DNA of 64,000 bases from Streptomyces aculeolatus (lineage in GTDB: Bacteria; Actinomycetota; Actinomycetes; Streptomycetales; Streptomycetaceae): positions 124,001 to 188,000 of the forward strand of contig NZ_JAINRD010000003.1 in NCBI RefSeq assembly GCF_020400605.1. Direction: 5' to 3'. Both the position numbers and the translations under genes were made by a program. Positions 17,301-27,500 of the stretch are shown piece after piece. Below the pieces are notes generated by a model. It was not told where the DNA came from. It saw only the letters and a list, made by a program, of their open reading frames with translations, and ran no database searches. Position 1 is the stretch's first letter; every line of letters starts with the position of its first letter.

Positions 17301-18074
17301 GGCCTCGACGAGGGACTCCAGCAGGGACCCGTGTTCCGCGGCCACGTCGAGGCCGGCGGCCCTGGCCAGCCTGGTGAGCTGCTTGAGCATGTCGGGCCAG
17401 GGCGGCAGGCCGCCGAGCGTACGGCGGACGGCCAGCTCCCGCAGCTCCCGGTACGCCCCGGCGGGGTCGCCCCCGCGCTTGCCGAGGTCCGCGACGTAGC
17501 TCTTGATGTCCTTGACCGACAGCGCCCCGGCGAGGGCGAACTCCAGGAACACCGCGCGCTGCCTGGCCGGGTCGACGGACGGCAGGTGCCGGTCCGCCCG
17601 GCGGGCCCGGCCGAACATCATCGCGGCCTGCCGGTGGCGGCCGGCGGCGGCGAACGCCCGGCCGACCTGTTCCCAGTAGGCCGGCAGGTGGTGGTCGGGC
17701 AGCGTCGCGGCGAGCTGTCCGTACAGGTCGAGCGCGGGTCCCGGCCTGGGTCCCGCGAGCCGCTCGGCGCGCGCCATCTCGGGCGCCGCCGCGAGGGCCG
17801 CGTCGGCACCGGCGGGGTCGTGGAGTACGGCCCACGCCGGGTAGCCGGGCTCCCGGCGGTGCCCGGCAGCCACCGGGGGGCCGGCGTCGGGCGCGGAGAA
17901 CCCGGCGGCGGCCAGCACCCGGTCCTCGCCGGGTGCGGCGGCCTGCCCGGTGAGCCGGACCACGGGGCGGGTGCCGAGCAGGGGGTGGGTGTAGCGGCGG
18001 GCGGTGACCGGCTCGCCGCCCGCCGTGCCGGCGGGCGCCAGGCCCGTGTCCAGCGCGCTTCGGTCAGCGCTCAT
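14385..18074 (-). CDS. large uncharacterised protein (1229 aa), possible beta-propeller-type component of a MoxR/vWA-like ternary system
   Basis: I do not recognise an enzymatic motif. The N-terminal 250 residues look alpha-helical and repeat-like (YWEQVGRAFAAAGRHRQAAMMFGRARRADR is TPR-like). The middle (about 590-870) is rich in Trp, Tyr, Gly and short strands (HMFHDGRTYWWYTGVDRE, HLGFRVSYDRVTGRVRYHRIDG), suggesting a beta-propeller or beta-sandwich. The C-terminus is again helical. Its ATG overlaps the stop of the upstream 283-aa gene by 11 bases, so the pair is coupled. Proteins of this size and makeup in streptomycetes occur beside MoxR ATPases and vWA proteins in predicted conflict systems; neither partner is present here. 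That assignment rests on recall and general appearance, not on a decisive motif. Confidence 0.8.
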   Translation of the reverse strand: MSADRSALDTGLAPAGTAGGEPVTARRYTHPLLGTRPVVRLTGQAAAPGEDRVLAAAGFSAPDAGPPVAAGHRREPGYPAWAVLHDPAGADAALAAAPEMARAERLAGPRPGPALDLYGQLAATLPDHHLPAYWEQVGRAFAAAGRHRQAAMMFGRARRADRHLPSVDPARQRAVFLEFALAGALSVKDIKSYVADLGKRGGDPAGAYRELRELAVRRTLGGLPPWPDMLKQLTRLARAAGLDVAAEHGSLLESLVEAPALWRAADGFWTSQRKTWLAAVATSDTVKRRLVRQLAGLPCSDMDAWWVAFLDEAGAFDLLGDDTGRWLTAMLRRYRGFDERPPRAPGELLALLPRLAARIGPEEGPLRLGTGAAKEYRIDAAVVAGCLAAGIPVPDPDPRLLLGYWWEHDRVDLEALTADGRFAGPLTASLLADKWSDERWKSAWTVEPLRPFLRRIIDDRLDCATSGTLQSALDAFDWLYDTLSRRAVAELPGLLGRLAAVDLVTPLTTTLRAGILDELGWDALDKAAGELSDEDIWCRASWPILTVHDRKKAIAVGPGGRIAEHRLVVPKGAAQFDYDVRALFSEGEFQVFHAVNQEQSVYWSGEPGEIHAEQETSWRWRYGEKTRAGYTFLGPRARRFTGHRPLVLGERRVGPEGHMFHDGRTYWWYTGVDRESRVVRPVDLVTEQLGEPGLPAFLDPSLLGADETWLVERSSLAPVATGTAASPLGTDGTHLGFRVSYDRVTGRVRYHRIDGVHGTALPTTGSLPHARWSVKPPVPWGLLDVPGSDRRLLLDGGYDVTARDPETGAAHWRVYMMDQSWIVNQPSPMAAGTRRMPPKAFWHFLTPRDLPGSRALREVSEDTVRALLAAAATSAQALRKALGSLLPEVSHPALLDGLTGFFQETDRRIRHRDRLLKVLDRQTPRLLEVPEPDLDGALDGLVSYCPEGSGGTVRQIELASAFFAGSIDGETAMAHWTVHGSHYDWTELAGRIGGLGVRAASAVTPAGHRAAVIALLRFWASSPLADPALHRGLLDPGEDGDEEPPVARSTAQGRQLPLDIAMHYGEWSRSKAGRNYRIKAFLQRGEMPPPEGFVDVRPVARGWATAERLRSLADELERRGPVPFDPDAAARLAGAAGLDRAEAALWLTGLPGIDASGVHTGKFLPPGTRTALGLKATETAEACERLSRVPTEARLELYDAAMPDDPGGLWDQRATAERLAAEHLRRRPG

Positions 18075-18915
18075 CGGTCGTCCTCCCCGCGTGGATCAGC
18101 TCTGCCATGCGTACGCCTTCGGACCAGGCCACCGGGCCGACCCCGCCCAGCGCGACGGGCCGCTCCGAGGCGTCCACCCACAGCAGCCGCCCGGTCTCGG
18201 CGGGCAGGCCGGGATCGTCGGACCCCAGCCAGTAGCGGGCCTCGAGGACCGCGCCGCCCTCGGCGATCCGCACCATCGCGAACCCGCCGCGCATGACGAA
18301 GCCGTACCGGGCGGCGCGGGCGGTGGCGTGCCGCAGCTCCGCGAACTCGCCCCCGGCGTAGTCGTCGAGGCCGGTGGCCGCGGCGTCGACGGCGACCGGC
18401 CGGTCGTGGACCTCGCGGGCGAGCTGCGGGATGCCCTGCGCGGCCTCGCGGGCGCCGAGCAGCTCCCGCCACTTCTCCGCGTCGGGCAGCAGGACCGGAT
18501 GCGGCAGGGACACGGGGCCCGCCGGCGGGGTGAGCGCGCCGCCGTCCTGGCCGGCCAGGACCGTACGCCCCTCCCCGGTCACCTCCGTGAGCAGGCCCGT
18601 CCGCCCGCCGACGACCACCACGAGGTGCTCCAGGACGGACCGCCAGCCCGGGTCGGGCCACACGCGGGCCAGCAGGGCGGCGGGCACCGGAACGCCGCCC
18701 AGTAACCAGGACTCCGCGGTGGACCGGCACTCCTCCTCGTGCCGCAGCAACCGCTCGCCCAGCTCCGCCAGTCTCTCGCCCGCCGCGCTGGCGCGCACGG
18801 CTCTGGGGACGGACCGCAGCACGCGGCCGTCGGACTTGCGGCATCTGAGAACGGTTCCGTCCAGGGCCAGTTCGTGGCCACGGGTGGCGGGAACCCACAC
18901 GAGTGGAGTCGACAT
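18064..18915 (-). CDS. uncharacterised protein with a DUF4132 C-terminal-like region
   Basis: A 283-aa protein. The stretch from about 150 (SLPHPVLLPDAEKWRELL, IPQLAREVHDRP, then LDDYAGGEFAELRHATARAARYGF) resembles the C-terminal conserved part of DUF4132 proteins, which usually have a much longer N-terminal region. Start ATG 18915 (MSTPLVWVP) is preferred over ATG 18924, but both are in frame. It is coupled by an 11-base overlap to the 1229-aa gene. The 180 bases upstream are shared with a divergent LAL regulator gene. Function unknown. Confidence 0.78.
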   Translation of the reverse strand: MSTPLVWVPATRGHELALDGTVLRCRKSDGRVLRSVPRAVRASAAGERLAELGERLLRHEEECRSTAESWLLGGVPVPAALLARVWPDPGWRSVLEHLVVVVGGRTGLLTEVTGEGRTVLAGQDGGALTPPAGPVSLPHPVLLPDAEKWRELLGAREAAQGIPQLAREVHDRPVAVDAAATGLDDYAGGEFAELRHATARAARYGFVMRGGFAMVRIAEGGAVLEARYWLGSDDPGLPAETGRLLWVDASERPVALGGVGPVAWSEGVRMAELIHAGRTTDER

Positions 18916-19096
18916 GGCGGGCATCGTGCCAGCCCCCTGTGACAGCCGGCTCCCTATGTGCGTGTACGCCCCCGGATACTCCGTATGTCAAGCGCCGGAC
19001 AAGGGGGCTTCAAGGGCGATCTGCGACAGTTCCCGCCGAAGACCCGATCCGCGCTCGGGAAGGCCGCACGTCGGATGGATGGGGGACACCTTCGCC

Positions 19097-21541
19097 ATGC
19101 CCGGAACTCACCGTCTCAACGCCATTCCCCTCGTCGAGCGCGATTACCAGCTGCGTCTGCTGGAGGTCGCCGTCGACTCCTGCCGGAGCGGAGCCGGCGG
19201 CCTCGTCGTCGTCGAAGGGCGCTTCGGGACCGGGAAGACCTCCCTGCTGCGCGCCGCGCGCGAGCACGCCTGCGCCGCCGGGCTGACCGTCCTCCGCGCG
19301 CGCGGCAGCGAGTTCGAGAGCACCTATCCGTACGGGGTCGTACGCCAGCTCTTCGAGCCGTACCTGGGGTCCGTCCCGGCAGGCGTACGCGCCGCCGCCG
19401 TCGCCGGTCCCGCCGCGCCGGCCGCGCCGCTCTTCGACCACCGGCACCCCGTCGCGTACGGCGAGCTGCCGCGCCGGCAGCACGAGGCGATCCTGCGCGG
19501 ACTGCACTGGATGCTCGTCAACATGAGCCGGCACAACGCCGTCCTGCTGCTCCTCGACGACCTGCACCTTGCGGACGCCGCTTCGCTGCACTTCCTGCGG
19601 TACGTCGAGGACCGGCTGAACGGCCATCCCGTGCTGTGCGTCGCCGCGACCGCCCCGGTCGACTGCGGTGCCGACAGCGACATCAGCCACGCGCTCCGCG
19701 GCTCCGCCGCGGGGCGCTCCGTTCCCGTGGACGTGCTCAGCGAGAAGGCCGTGGGCGAGGTCCTCGGTGCGGTCCTGGACGCGGAGCCCGGTGCGGAGCT
19801 GGCGGCCGCGGCCCGGTCGGTCACCGGCGGGAACCCCTGCCTGCTCAGCGAACTCGTCGGTGAACTGCGCCGCCACCCGGGGCCGGAGGCGCCGTGGGAG
19901 CCCGGACTCGTGGCCCGGGCGGCGCCGCTGAAGGTCGCCAGGGCCGTGCACCGCTGGGTGGGGCACGTACCGCAGGAGCACCGGGAGGCGGCCCGGCGGC
20001 TCACCGACGCGCTCGCCGTCGTGGACGGCGGCGCCGGATACGGCGAGCTGGCCGACGTCACGGGGCTCACCTCGCGCGAGGTCGGGGAGGCGGTCGGCAT
20101 GCTCACCGACATGGGCATCGTCGCGCCCCGCCTGCCGCCCCGCTTCGCCCACCCCCTCGTGCGCAACGCCGTCTACGCGCACATGAGCCACGCGTCCCGC
20201 TACCGCGTGCACTCCGGCGCGGCGCAGGCCCTCACCCGCAGAGGCGCCGCCGCGGAGACGATCGCCGGCCACCTGCTGCACCTCCCGCCCGCCCGCGGCG
20301 GCCGGCCCGCCGCCGTGCCTGACGCGGCCGCCGCCGCCGGCGCGCCGCCTGCGCGGCGCGCCTTCGCCGCGCTGCTCGACGGGGCCGGCGCGGCCGAGGT
20401 CGGGCGGCTGGCGGAGGAGGCCCTGCGGCACGGCCCGCGCTGCCCGGAAGCGGACGACGACGCCCTCGCCCCGGCCCTGATCGCGCTGTGCCTGTTCTGC
20501 TGCGGGCGCCTTCCCGAGGCCGCGGCCCTCCTCGACGACGCCGTCCGGCGGGCAGAGGCGCTGGGGCTGGTGCCCGCCTCCCGCGACCTGCGGGCCCTGC
20601 GGGCGTTCGTCCAGCTCGGCCGCGGCATGCTGGCGGAGGCGGACACCGACGCCACGGCCGCGCTCAGCGACGCCGACCCGGACGACGCGACCGTACTCGG
20701 CCGCTCCTTCGCCGTGTACGCGCTCACCGAAGTGCTCCTGCTGCGCGGTCAGACGGGCGCCGCGGCGGCCGCGTTCGCACGCCACGGAGCACCCGGCGGC
20801 CCCGCGCACCACACACTGTCCCTGCCGCTGACGGCCGCCCGCGGCCGGCTGCGCCTCGCCCAGGGCGACACGGCGGCGGGCGCGCTCGACCTGCTGCGGG
20901 TGCACGAACTGCTGGCCGAACGCGGGGTCCGCTCCCCCGCGTTCGACCCCGGGGTACGCGCCGTGCAGGCGCTCGCCGCGCTCGGCAGGGCCGACGAGGC
21001 CCGGGCGCTCGCCGGGGAGCGGCTGCTCGCCGCGCGCGCCTTCGGCGAACCCCGCACCCTGGCATGCGCCCTGGCCGCGCGGGCGGCCGTCCTGAGCGGT
21101 GACGCGTCGCTCGCGCTGCTGGCCGAAGCGGCGGAGCACATCGAGGGCACCCACGCGGTCGTCGACAGGTGCGCGATCCTCGGCCGGCTCGGAGCCGGGC
21201 TCCGGGCGGCCGGCCGGACCGCGGAGGCCCGCCGCGCGCTGAGCGAGGCCGTCAAGGCCGCCGACTCCGCCGGCCTCACGTCGCTCGGCAGGCCGGCCCG
21301 CCGGGAGCTGTCCGCGATGGGCGTACGCGTCCGCAGGGCCGCGCGCACCGGCGCCGCGGGGCTCACTCCCCGCGAGCACCGCGTGTCGCTGCTGGCCGTG
21401 GAGGGCAGGACCAACCGGCAGATCGCCGGCATCCTCTTCGTGACGGTGAAGACGGTCGAGTGGCACCTGAGCCAGGCGTACCGCAAGCTCGGGATCGCCG
21501 GGCGGCGGGAACTCGGCGCCGCCCTCGCGGGCGACCGATGA
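19097..21541 (+). CDS. LAL-type LuxR family transcriptional regulator (first)
   Basis: An 814-aa large ATP-binding LuxR regulator. An N-terminal NTPase has Walker A GRFGTGKTS and Walker B-like LLLLDDLHLADA, with the LAL signature YPYGVVRQLFEP. A long helical TPR-like middle follows, and a C-terminal LuxR HTH (LTPREHRVSLLAVEGRTNRQIA, VKTVEWHLSQAYRKLGI) ends the protein. ATG 19097 has GGGGGA nine bases upstream; ATG 19079 is an in-frame alternative. Such proteins are cluster-situated activators of many macrolide and polyene PKS clusters. It is convergent with the second LAL gene (24 bases between stops) and divergent from the DUF4132-like gene. Confidence 0.9.
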   Translation: MPGTHRLNAIPLVERDYQLRLLEVAVDSCRSGAGGLVVVEGRFGTGKTSLLRAAREHACAAGLTVLRARGSEFESTYPYGVVRQLFEPYLGSVPAGVRAAAVAGPAAPAAPLFDHRHPVAYGELPRRQHEAILRGLHWMLVNMSRHNAVLLLLDDLHLADAASLHFLRYVEDRLNGHPVLCVAATAPVDCGADSDISHALRGSAAGRSVPVDVLSEKAVGEVLGAVLDAEPGAELAAAARSVTGGNPCLLSELVGELRRHPGPEAPWEPGLVARAAPLKVARAVHRWVGHVPQEHREAARRLTDALAVVDGGAGYGELADVTGLTSREVGEAVGMLTDMGIVAPRLPPRFAHPLVRNAVYAHMSHASRYRVHSGAAQALTRRGAAAETIAGHLLHLPPARGGRPAAVPDAAAAAGAPPARRAFAALLDGAGAAEVGRLAEEALRHGPRCPEADDDALAPALIALCLFCCGRLPEAAALLDDAVRRAEALGLVPASRDLRALRAFVQLGRGMLAEADTDATAALSDADPDDATVLGRSFAVYALTEVLLLRGQTGAAAAAFARHGAPGGPAHHTLSLPLTAARGRLRLAQGDTAAGALDLLRVHELLAERGVRSPAFDPGVRAVQALAALGRADEARALAGERLLAARAFGEPRTLACALAARAAVLSGDASLALLAEAAEHIEGTHAVVDRCAILGRLGAGLRAAGRTAEARRALSEAVKAADSAGLTSLGRPARRELSAMGVRVRRAARTGAAGLTPREHRVSLLAVEGRTNRQIAGILFVTVKTVEWHLSQAYRKLGIAGRRELGAALAGDR

Positions 21542-21565
21542 GCGCGCCGGTGCCGGCCCGCCGCC

Positions 21566-24451
21566 TCAGACTGCGGTGGCGCGCTGCCGCGCCAGCGCCT
21601 TCGGCAGTTGGTGTCGCGAGGTGATGCCGAGCTTCCGGTAGGCGCGGTTGAGATGCCACTCCACGGTCTTCACGGTGACGAAGAGGGTCTGCGCGATGTC
21701 CCGGTTGCGGATGCCCTCCGCCGCCAGCGCCGCCACCCGCCGCTCCTGCGAGGTGAGGGCGCCGGCACCCTCCTCGGTGACGCGGACGCGCACCCCCATC
21801 GCCGACAGCTCGGACCTGGCGGCCTTCGCCAGCCCCCACGCCCCGCAGCGCTGGGCCACGGCGAGGCCGTTGTTGAGGGTCCTTCTGGCCCGCGCCCACC
21901 GCTCGCACCGGCGCAGGCCCGCCCCGAGGTCGACGAGCGCCGTGGCGTAGTCGAGCCGCGCCTCGGAGCCGGCGAGCATCTCGGCGGCCTCCTCCAGGTA
22001 CCGCACGGCGGAGCCGGGCGCCGCCGTCAGGCCGCGCGCCCGCAGCGCGGCGGCGACCACCCGCGGGGACGCGAAGGCCCGTACGCGCGGAAGCACCCGC
22101 TCGGTCATGACGCGGGCCGCCTCCCCGCGGCCGGCCCGGTTGAGCATGACGGCGGCGTCCAGGGTGTACAGGAGGGCGGGGTCGCGCAGACCCCAGTCCT
22201 CCATGAGCCTGCACCCGTGGAGGATGTCCTCGACGGCGGTGTCGGTGTCGCCGAGGGCCGCGTGCAGATGGCCGCGGGCGAACAGGACGGGGACGTAGAC
22301 CGCCGACCGCCGCATCGAGGCGCTGAAGTCGTGGGTGCGCAGGACGGCCGCCGCGGCGTCCAGTTCGTGGCGCGCGGTCAGCACCCTGGTCAGCGCGCCG
22401 ACGGCGAACACCGCCATCGGGCTGCGCAGGGCGGCCCCTTCGCCGCGGTCCAGCACGTGCCGCGCGTCCGCCTCCGCCTCGGCCAGCCGGCCGCGCTGGT
22501 ACCGGGCCCAGGCGCGCACGGAGCGGTAGGAGTCGGCGGCGATCGACGCGCCGGTCTCCTCCGCGTCCGCGAGCGCGTGGGTGAGCAGGCGCTCCGCCTC
22601 CCCCAGCAGGTCGCAGGAGATGAGGAGGGCGGCGACCCGGCACCAGAGCTGCGCGGACGCCTCGTGGTCGTACGGCGCGAGGCCGTCCGCGAACACGTCC
22701 GCGAGCGCCCGCTCGGTCAGCTCGCGGATCCGGTGCGCGGGCTCGCCGCGGCGCAGGGCCGCGGCCTGTTCGTCGAGTGCGATGAGCCTTGCCGCCCCCG
22801 GGTCCCCGGCGCCGGCGCGCGCCAGTTCGCCGAGGCGCTGCGCCGCGATGCCCCGCAGGTGGGTGGCCTGGCTGGCGGCGACGACGAGCGCGATGTCCAG
22901 CCGGCTGCCGAGGTCCCCGTCGAGGCCGTCGACCTCCTCGCGCAGCCGCTGGAGGAGGGACACGGCCTCGCCCACCCGGTCGGCCGCCACGAGTCCCTCC
23001 GCGAGGCCGAGGCCGACCGTGCCCCGTTCCACGGGGTCGTCGCTCAACTCCACGGCCTGGCCGAGGTGGTCCAGCGCCGCGGCCTGCCGGGCGCGCAGTT
23101 CCGCCCTGCCGAGTTCGGTGAGTACGGCCACCTCGTCCTCGGGTGCCGGCGGCTCCTGCGCGGCGCGTGTCAGGTACGCCACGGCGGCGGTCGGCCGGTC
23201 GTCGGCGATGGCCTTGCGGGCCGCTCTGCGCAGCAGCCGGACGGCGTCCCGGTCGCCGGCGACGTCGGCGTGCAGCAGGTGCCGGGCGACGTCGTCCACG
23301 GGGGCGGCGGCCTCTGCGAGGACGCGCGCCGCCCGGGCGTGGACCGCGTTGCGCCCGGTGGCCGGCAGGCTGTGGTAGATCGCGGTGCGGACCACCGGGT
23401 AGAGGAACCGCGGCGGCAGGTCCGGCTGGAGCAGGCCGCCGTCCACGAGCGACCCGAGCGCGCCTGCGACGGCCCCCTGGTCGATGCCCGCGACGGCGCC
23501 GGCGTACGTGAGGCCTGGTTCGGTGCCGAGCACGGCCATGGCCTCGACGAGGGCGACCGCGGGCGCGGGCAGCGGGCGCAGCCGGCGCAGCACGCCGTGC
23601 ACGACCCGGGGCGGGGCGAGGCCGGGCACCAGGGCGGCCGGGGGCGGACCGCCGTCCGGCGGGTCGACGGCGGCCAGTTCGTCGATCAGCTCGCGGAGCA
23701 GGAAGGGGTTGCCGCCGGTCGCCCGGTGGCACGCGTCCGCGAGCGCGGAGCCGGCCGCCTCGCCCAGCCGCGTACCGAGCCACGCGCCGGCCCCCGCCGC
23801 GCTGAGCGGGGCGAGGCGGAGCAACTCGGCTGCCGGGAGGCTGACGATGGCGTGCACGCCGCCGATGCGGGGCCCCTTCTGGGCGGGGTCCGTGGTGGCG
23901 CCGAGCAGGATCGGCCGGCTGTCCAGCCGGGTGGCGAGGTAGTGCAGGAAGCGGAGGGAGGGGGCGTCACCCCACCAGACGTCGTCGAGCAGCAGCGCCA
24001 GCGGCTTGCGCTCGGCGAGGTGGACGCACATCCAGTAGAGGCCGTTGAGGAGTACGTGCTGCCGGTCGCCGGAGTGGAGCGCGGCCTCCCGGCCGGCGTG
24101 CAGGGGGTCCTGGGACCCGTAGTCGAAGAGCCTGCGCGCGGGACCCGCCGGCCCACGGAACACCCGGCGCTGCTCGTCGGGGGACGCCGCGGCCAGCCAG
24201 CCCTCGAAGAGCTGGCGCACGACGCCGTACGGGAAGACCCCCTCCGACTCGTCGCTCCTGGCCTGGAGCACGTGGCAGCCCTCCGCCTCCGCCCTGCGCC
24301 GCAGGGCGGCGAGCAGCGCGGTCTTGCCCATCCCCGGCGCGCCTTCGATCAGGAGCAGCTGCCCGGCGCCGCGCCGGCACCTCGTGATCGCGCTGTCGAT
24401 GACCGCGAGTTCGTGTTCCCGCTCGATCAGCGGCACGTCTGCTGAGCGCAT
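21566..24451 (-). CDS. LAL-type LuxR family transcriptional regulator (second)
   Basis: A 961-aa LAL regulator: Walker A GAPGMGKTALLAAL, LAL motif FPYGVVRQLFEGW, Walker B-like ALLLDDVWWGD, helical repeats across the middle, and a C-terminal LuxR HTH (LTSQERRVAALAAEGIRNRDIA, VKTVEWHLNRAYRKLGI). ATG 24451 has GGAAGG about six bases upstream, which decides it over an upstream in-frame ATG near 24481. It lies 59 bases downstream of the loading-module PKS gene on the same strand and is probably the last gene of the biosynthetic operon, so induction would feed back on itself. Confidence 0.9.
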   Translation of the reverse strand: MRSADVPLIEREHELAVIDSAITRCRRGAGQLLLIEGAPGMGKTALLAALRRRAEAEGCHVLQARSDESEGVFPYGVVRQLFEGWLAAASPDEQRRVFRGPAGPARRLFDYGSQDPLHAGREAALHSGDRQHVLLNGLYWMCVHLAERKPLALLLDDVWWGDAPSLRFLHYLATRLDSRPILLGATTDPAQKGPRIGGVHAIVSLPAAELLRLAPLSAAGAGAWLGTRLGEAAGSALADACHRATGGNPFLLRELIDELAAVDPPDGGPPPAALVPGLAPPRVVHGVLRRLRPLPAPAVALVEAMAVLGTEPGLTYAGAVAGIDQGAVAGALGSLVDGGLLQPDLPPRFLYPVVRTAIYHSLPATGRNAVHARAARVLAEAAAPVDDVARHLLHADVAGDRDAVRLLRRAARKAIADDRPTAAVAYLTRAAQEPPAPEDEVAVLTELGRAELRARQAAALDHLGQAVELSDDPVERGTVGLGLAEGLVAADRVGEAVSLLQRLREEVDGLDGDLGSRLDIALVVAASQATHLRGIAAQRLGELARAGAGDPGAARLIALDEQAAALRRGEPAHRIRELTERALADVFADGLAPYDHEASAQLWCRVAALLISCDLLGEAERLLTHALADAEETGASIAADSYRSVRAWARYQRGRLAEAEADARHVLDRGEGAALRSPMAVFAVGALTRVLTARHELDAAAAVLRTHDFSASMRRSAVYVPVLFARGHLHAALGDTDTAVEDILHGCRLMEDWGLRDPALLYTLDAAVMLNRAGRGEAARVMTERVLPRVRAFASPRVVAAALRARGLTAAPGSAVRYLEEAAEMLAGSEARLDYATALVDLGAGLRRCERWARARRTLNNGLAVAQRCGAWGLAKAARSELSAMGVRVRVTEEGAGALTSQERRVAALAAEGIRNRDIAQTLFVTVKTVEWHLNRAYRKLGITSRHQLPKALARQRATAV

Positions 24452-24510
24452 GAAGTCCTTCCCCCGTCGGTGACCCATTGTCGTGCGGACGAGCCGGGAT
24501 CGCCGGCTCG

Positions 24511-27500
24511 TCACCCGCCCTCCACAGCCTTGTCGATGAGGGCGAGCAGCTCGTCGTCGACGATCGTCGCGTGCTCCGCCTCCCCGGCCGCACCCGCCGC
24601 GTCCGGGCCCGGCTCGGCGGCCCCGCCGGACGCCGCGTCCACGGGGTCCGGCGGGAAGAGTTCCGCGTGCAGCCGGTCCGCCAGCTCGGCGGGGGTGGGG
24701 TGCCGGAACACCACCGTGCTCGGCAGCCGCACGCCCGCCGCGGTGGTGAGCCGGTTGCGCAGCTCCACCGCGGTGAGGGAGTCGAATCCCAGCTCCCGGA
24801 AGGGGCGGTCCGGCACGATCTCGTGGGCGGTGCCGTGCCGCAGGACGGTGGCCGCCTGGGAGCGGACCAGCCCGAGCAGCACGCGCTGCCGCTCCTCGGG
24901 CGACGCGCCGGCCAACTGCCGTGCCAGCGCGCCGTCGTCGGCACCGGGCTCCGCCGCGGTCCCGCCGGCCGCGGCCCGCGGCCTGACCGTGCCGACCAGA
25001 CCGCGGAACAAGGGTGGAAGCCCGCCCGCGGCGGCCTGCCGCCGCAGGCCCGGCAGATCGAGCCGGGCGGCGACCTGGACGGGCTCGCCGGCGGCCAGTG
25101 CCGCGTCGAAGAGCGCCAGCCCGGCGGCGGTGCCGAGCGGCGCCACGCCGGCGCCCGCCAGCCGGTCGAGGTCCCGGCCGGCCAGGTGCCCGGTCATGCC
25201 GCCGGCCTCCCGCCAGAGGCCCCAGGCGAGGGAGACGGCGGGCAGCCCGCGCTGCCTGCGGCGCCGGGCGAGGGCGTCCAGGGTGGCGTTCGCGGCGGCG
25301 TAGTTGGCCTGCCCCGCGGTGCCCAGCAGCCCGGCGACGGAGGAGAACAGCACGAAGGCGTCCAGGTCGAGGCCTTCGGTCAGCTCGTCCAGGTGCTGCG
25401 CGGCCCGCGTCTTCGCCCGCAGCACCTGCGCCACCCGCGCGGCCGTGAGCGCCTCCACGACCCCGTCGTCCAGCGTCCCGGCGGCGTGGACCACCGCGCC
25501 GAGCGGCCGGTCTGCCGGAACGTCCGCGAGCAGGTCGCGCAGCGCCCCGCGGTCGCCGGCGTCGCAGGCCGCCAGGCGTACGTGTGCGCCGAGATCCGTG
25601 AGTTCGGCGGCGAAGTCCGCCGCGCCGTCCGCGGCGGGGCCGCGCCGGCCGGCCAGCAGCAGGTGCCGTATCCCGTGCCGGGTCACCAGGTGGCGGGCGA
25701 GCAGGCGGCCGAGCGTCCCCGTACCGCCGGTGACGAGGACGGTCCGGTCCGGGTCGAGGGGGCGGGGCAGGGTGAGCACGGCCTTGCCGAGGTGGGCGGC
25801 GTTCTTGAGCGTCTCGAACGCGTCCGGCGCCTCACTGACGTCCCACGAGGTGATCGGCGGCGGCGGGAGCGTACCGGCGGCGAAGAGACCGGTGAGGCGG
25901 CGCAGTACGCCGCCGACCCGGCCGGGGTCCTCGGCGAGCAGGTCGAAGGGCCGGTAGACGACGCCGGGGCGCTCCGCGGCCACGGCGCCGGCGTCGCGGA
26001 CGTCGGTCTTGCCCATCTCGACGAACCGGCCGCCGCGGGGCAGCAGGTCGAGCGAGGCGTCGGTGAACTCCCCGGCGAGGGTGTGGAGGACGACGTCCAT
26101 CCCGGCGCCGCCGGTGGCGTCCCGGAACCGTTCCCGGAAGTCCAGGTCGCGGCTGGAGGCGATGTGGTCGTCGTCGAGCCCGAGGCGGCGCAGCAGGTGC
26201 TGCTTGGCCGGCCCGGCGGTGGCGAACACCTCGGCGCCGACGTGCCGGGCGACGTGCAGCGCGGCCAGTCCGAGCCCGCCGGTGGCGGTATGGACGAGGA
26301 CGCGCTCGCCGCGGGCGAGGCCGGCCCCCTCGACCAGCCCCATCCAGGCGGTGAGGTACACCACGGGCACGGCCGCCCCCTGCGCGAAGGTCCAGCCCGC
26401 CGGCATCCGCACCAGGGTGCGGGCGTCGGCCACGGCCACGGGGCCCATGGCGCCCGGGATCAGGCCCAGCACGCGGTCCCCGACGGCCGGTTCCGTCACG
26501 CCGGGCCCGACGGCGGTCACCGTGCCCGCGCCTTCGACGCCCATGTCCGCCTGCCCGGGATACATGCCGAGACCGACCAGGACATCGCGGAAGTTGAGCC
26601 CCGCGGCACCCATCGCGACGCGGACACGCCCCTCGGGCAGGGGCCCGTCCGCCTCCGGGGCGGGCAGCGCCGCGAGGCTGTCGAGCGTGCCCCGGACGGT
26701 GGTGCCGATCCGCCACGACCCGCCGTCCGCCGGGACGGGCAGGCGGGCGGCGGGGATCTCCAGCCGCGGGACGCGGACGTCCCCGGCGACCACGCGGATC
26801 TCCGGCTCCGCCGCCGACGCGAGGGCGTCGGCCGTGGCCCGGTACCCCGGGTCGTCGGTGACGTGCGCGAGTGCGAAGCGGCCGGGGTGCTCGGTACGTG
26901 CCGTGCGCACCAGCCCCGCGACGGCGGCCTGCGCCGGGCCTTCGCCGGTGACGGCGAAAGCGAGCCGGGACGCGGCGAACCGCTCGCCGGCCAGCCACTC
27001 CTGGACGAGCGCCAGCGCCCTCGTGGCTGCGTCCTCCGCGGTGCCCTCGTCGGGAACGGGTGCGACCACGGTGGCCGGCACGGGGTCGGCGAGGGCGGCG
27101 AGCCGGGGTGCGCGCGCGTCCAGGACGCAGGGCGGCGGGGGCGTACCGGGGCCCGCCGCGCCCGCCGGTCCGGCGGCGGCGGACACGGCCGACGGCCCGA
27201 CGGGGCCGGCAGGGGCGGCGGGGCCGGCAGGGGCGGGGGGCCGCCAGCCGATCCGGTACAGCCGCCCCGAGCCGTCCGCCCCGGCGGCGCCGCTGGCGGC
27301 GGTGCCCTCCCGGAGCGTCAGGGAGTCGACGGCGGCCAGCGGGCGGCCGGCGGCGTCGGCCACGTGCAGCGCGAAGGCCCCGTCGGCGTCCCCGTCCGGG
27401 ACGATGCGCACGCGCGCCGCCGTGGCGCCGGTGGCGTACAGCTCCACGCCGCTCCACGCGAACGGCAGCGCCGGCCCGGCGGCCCGCTCGCCGGTCCGGC

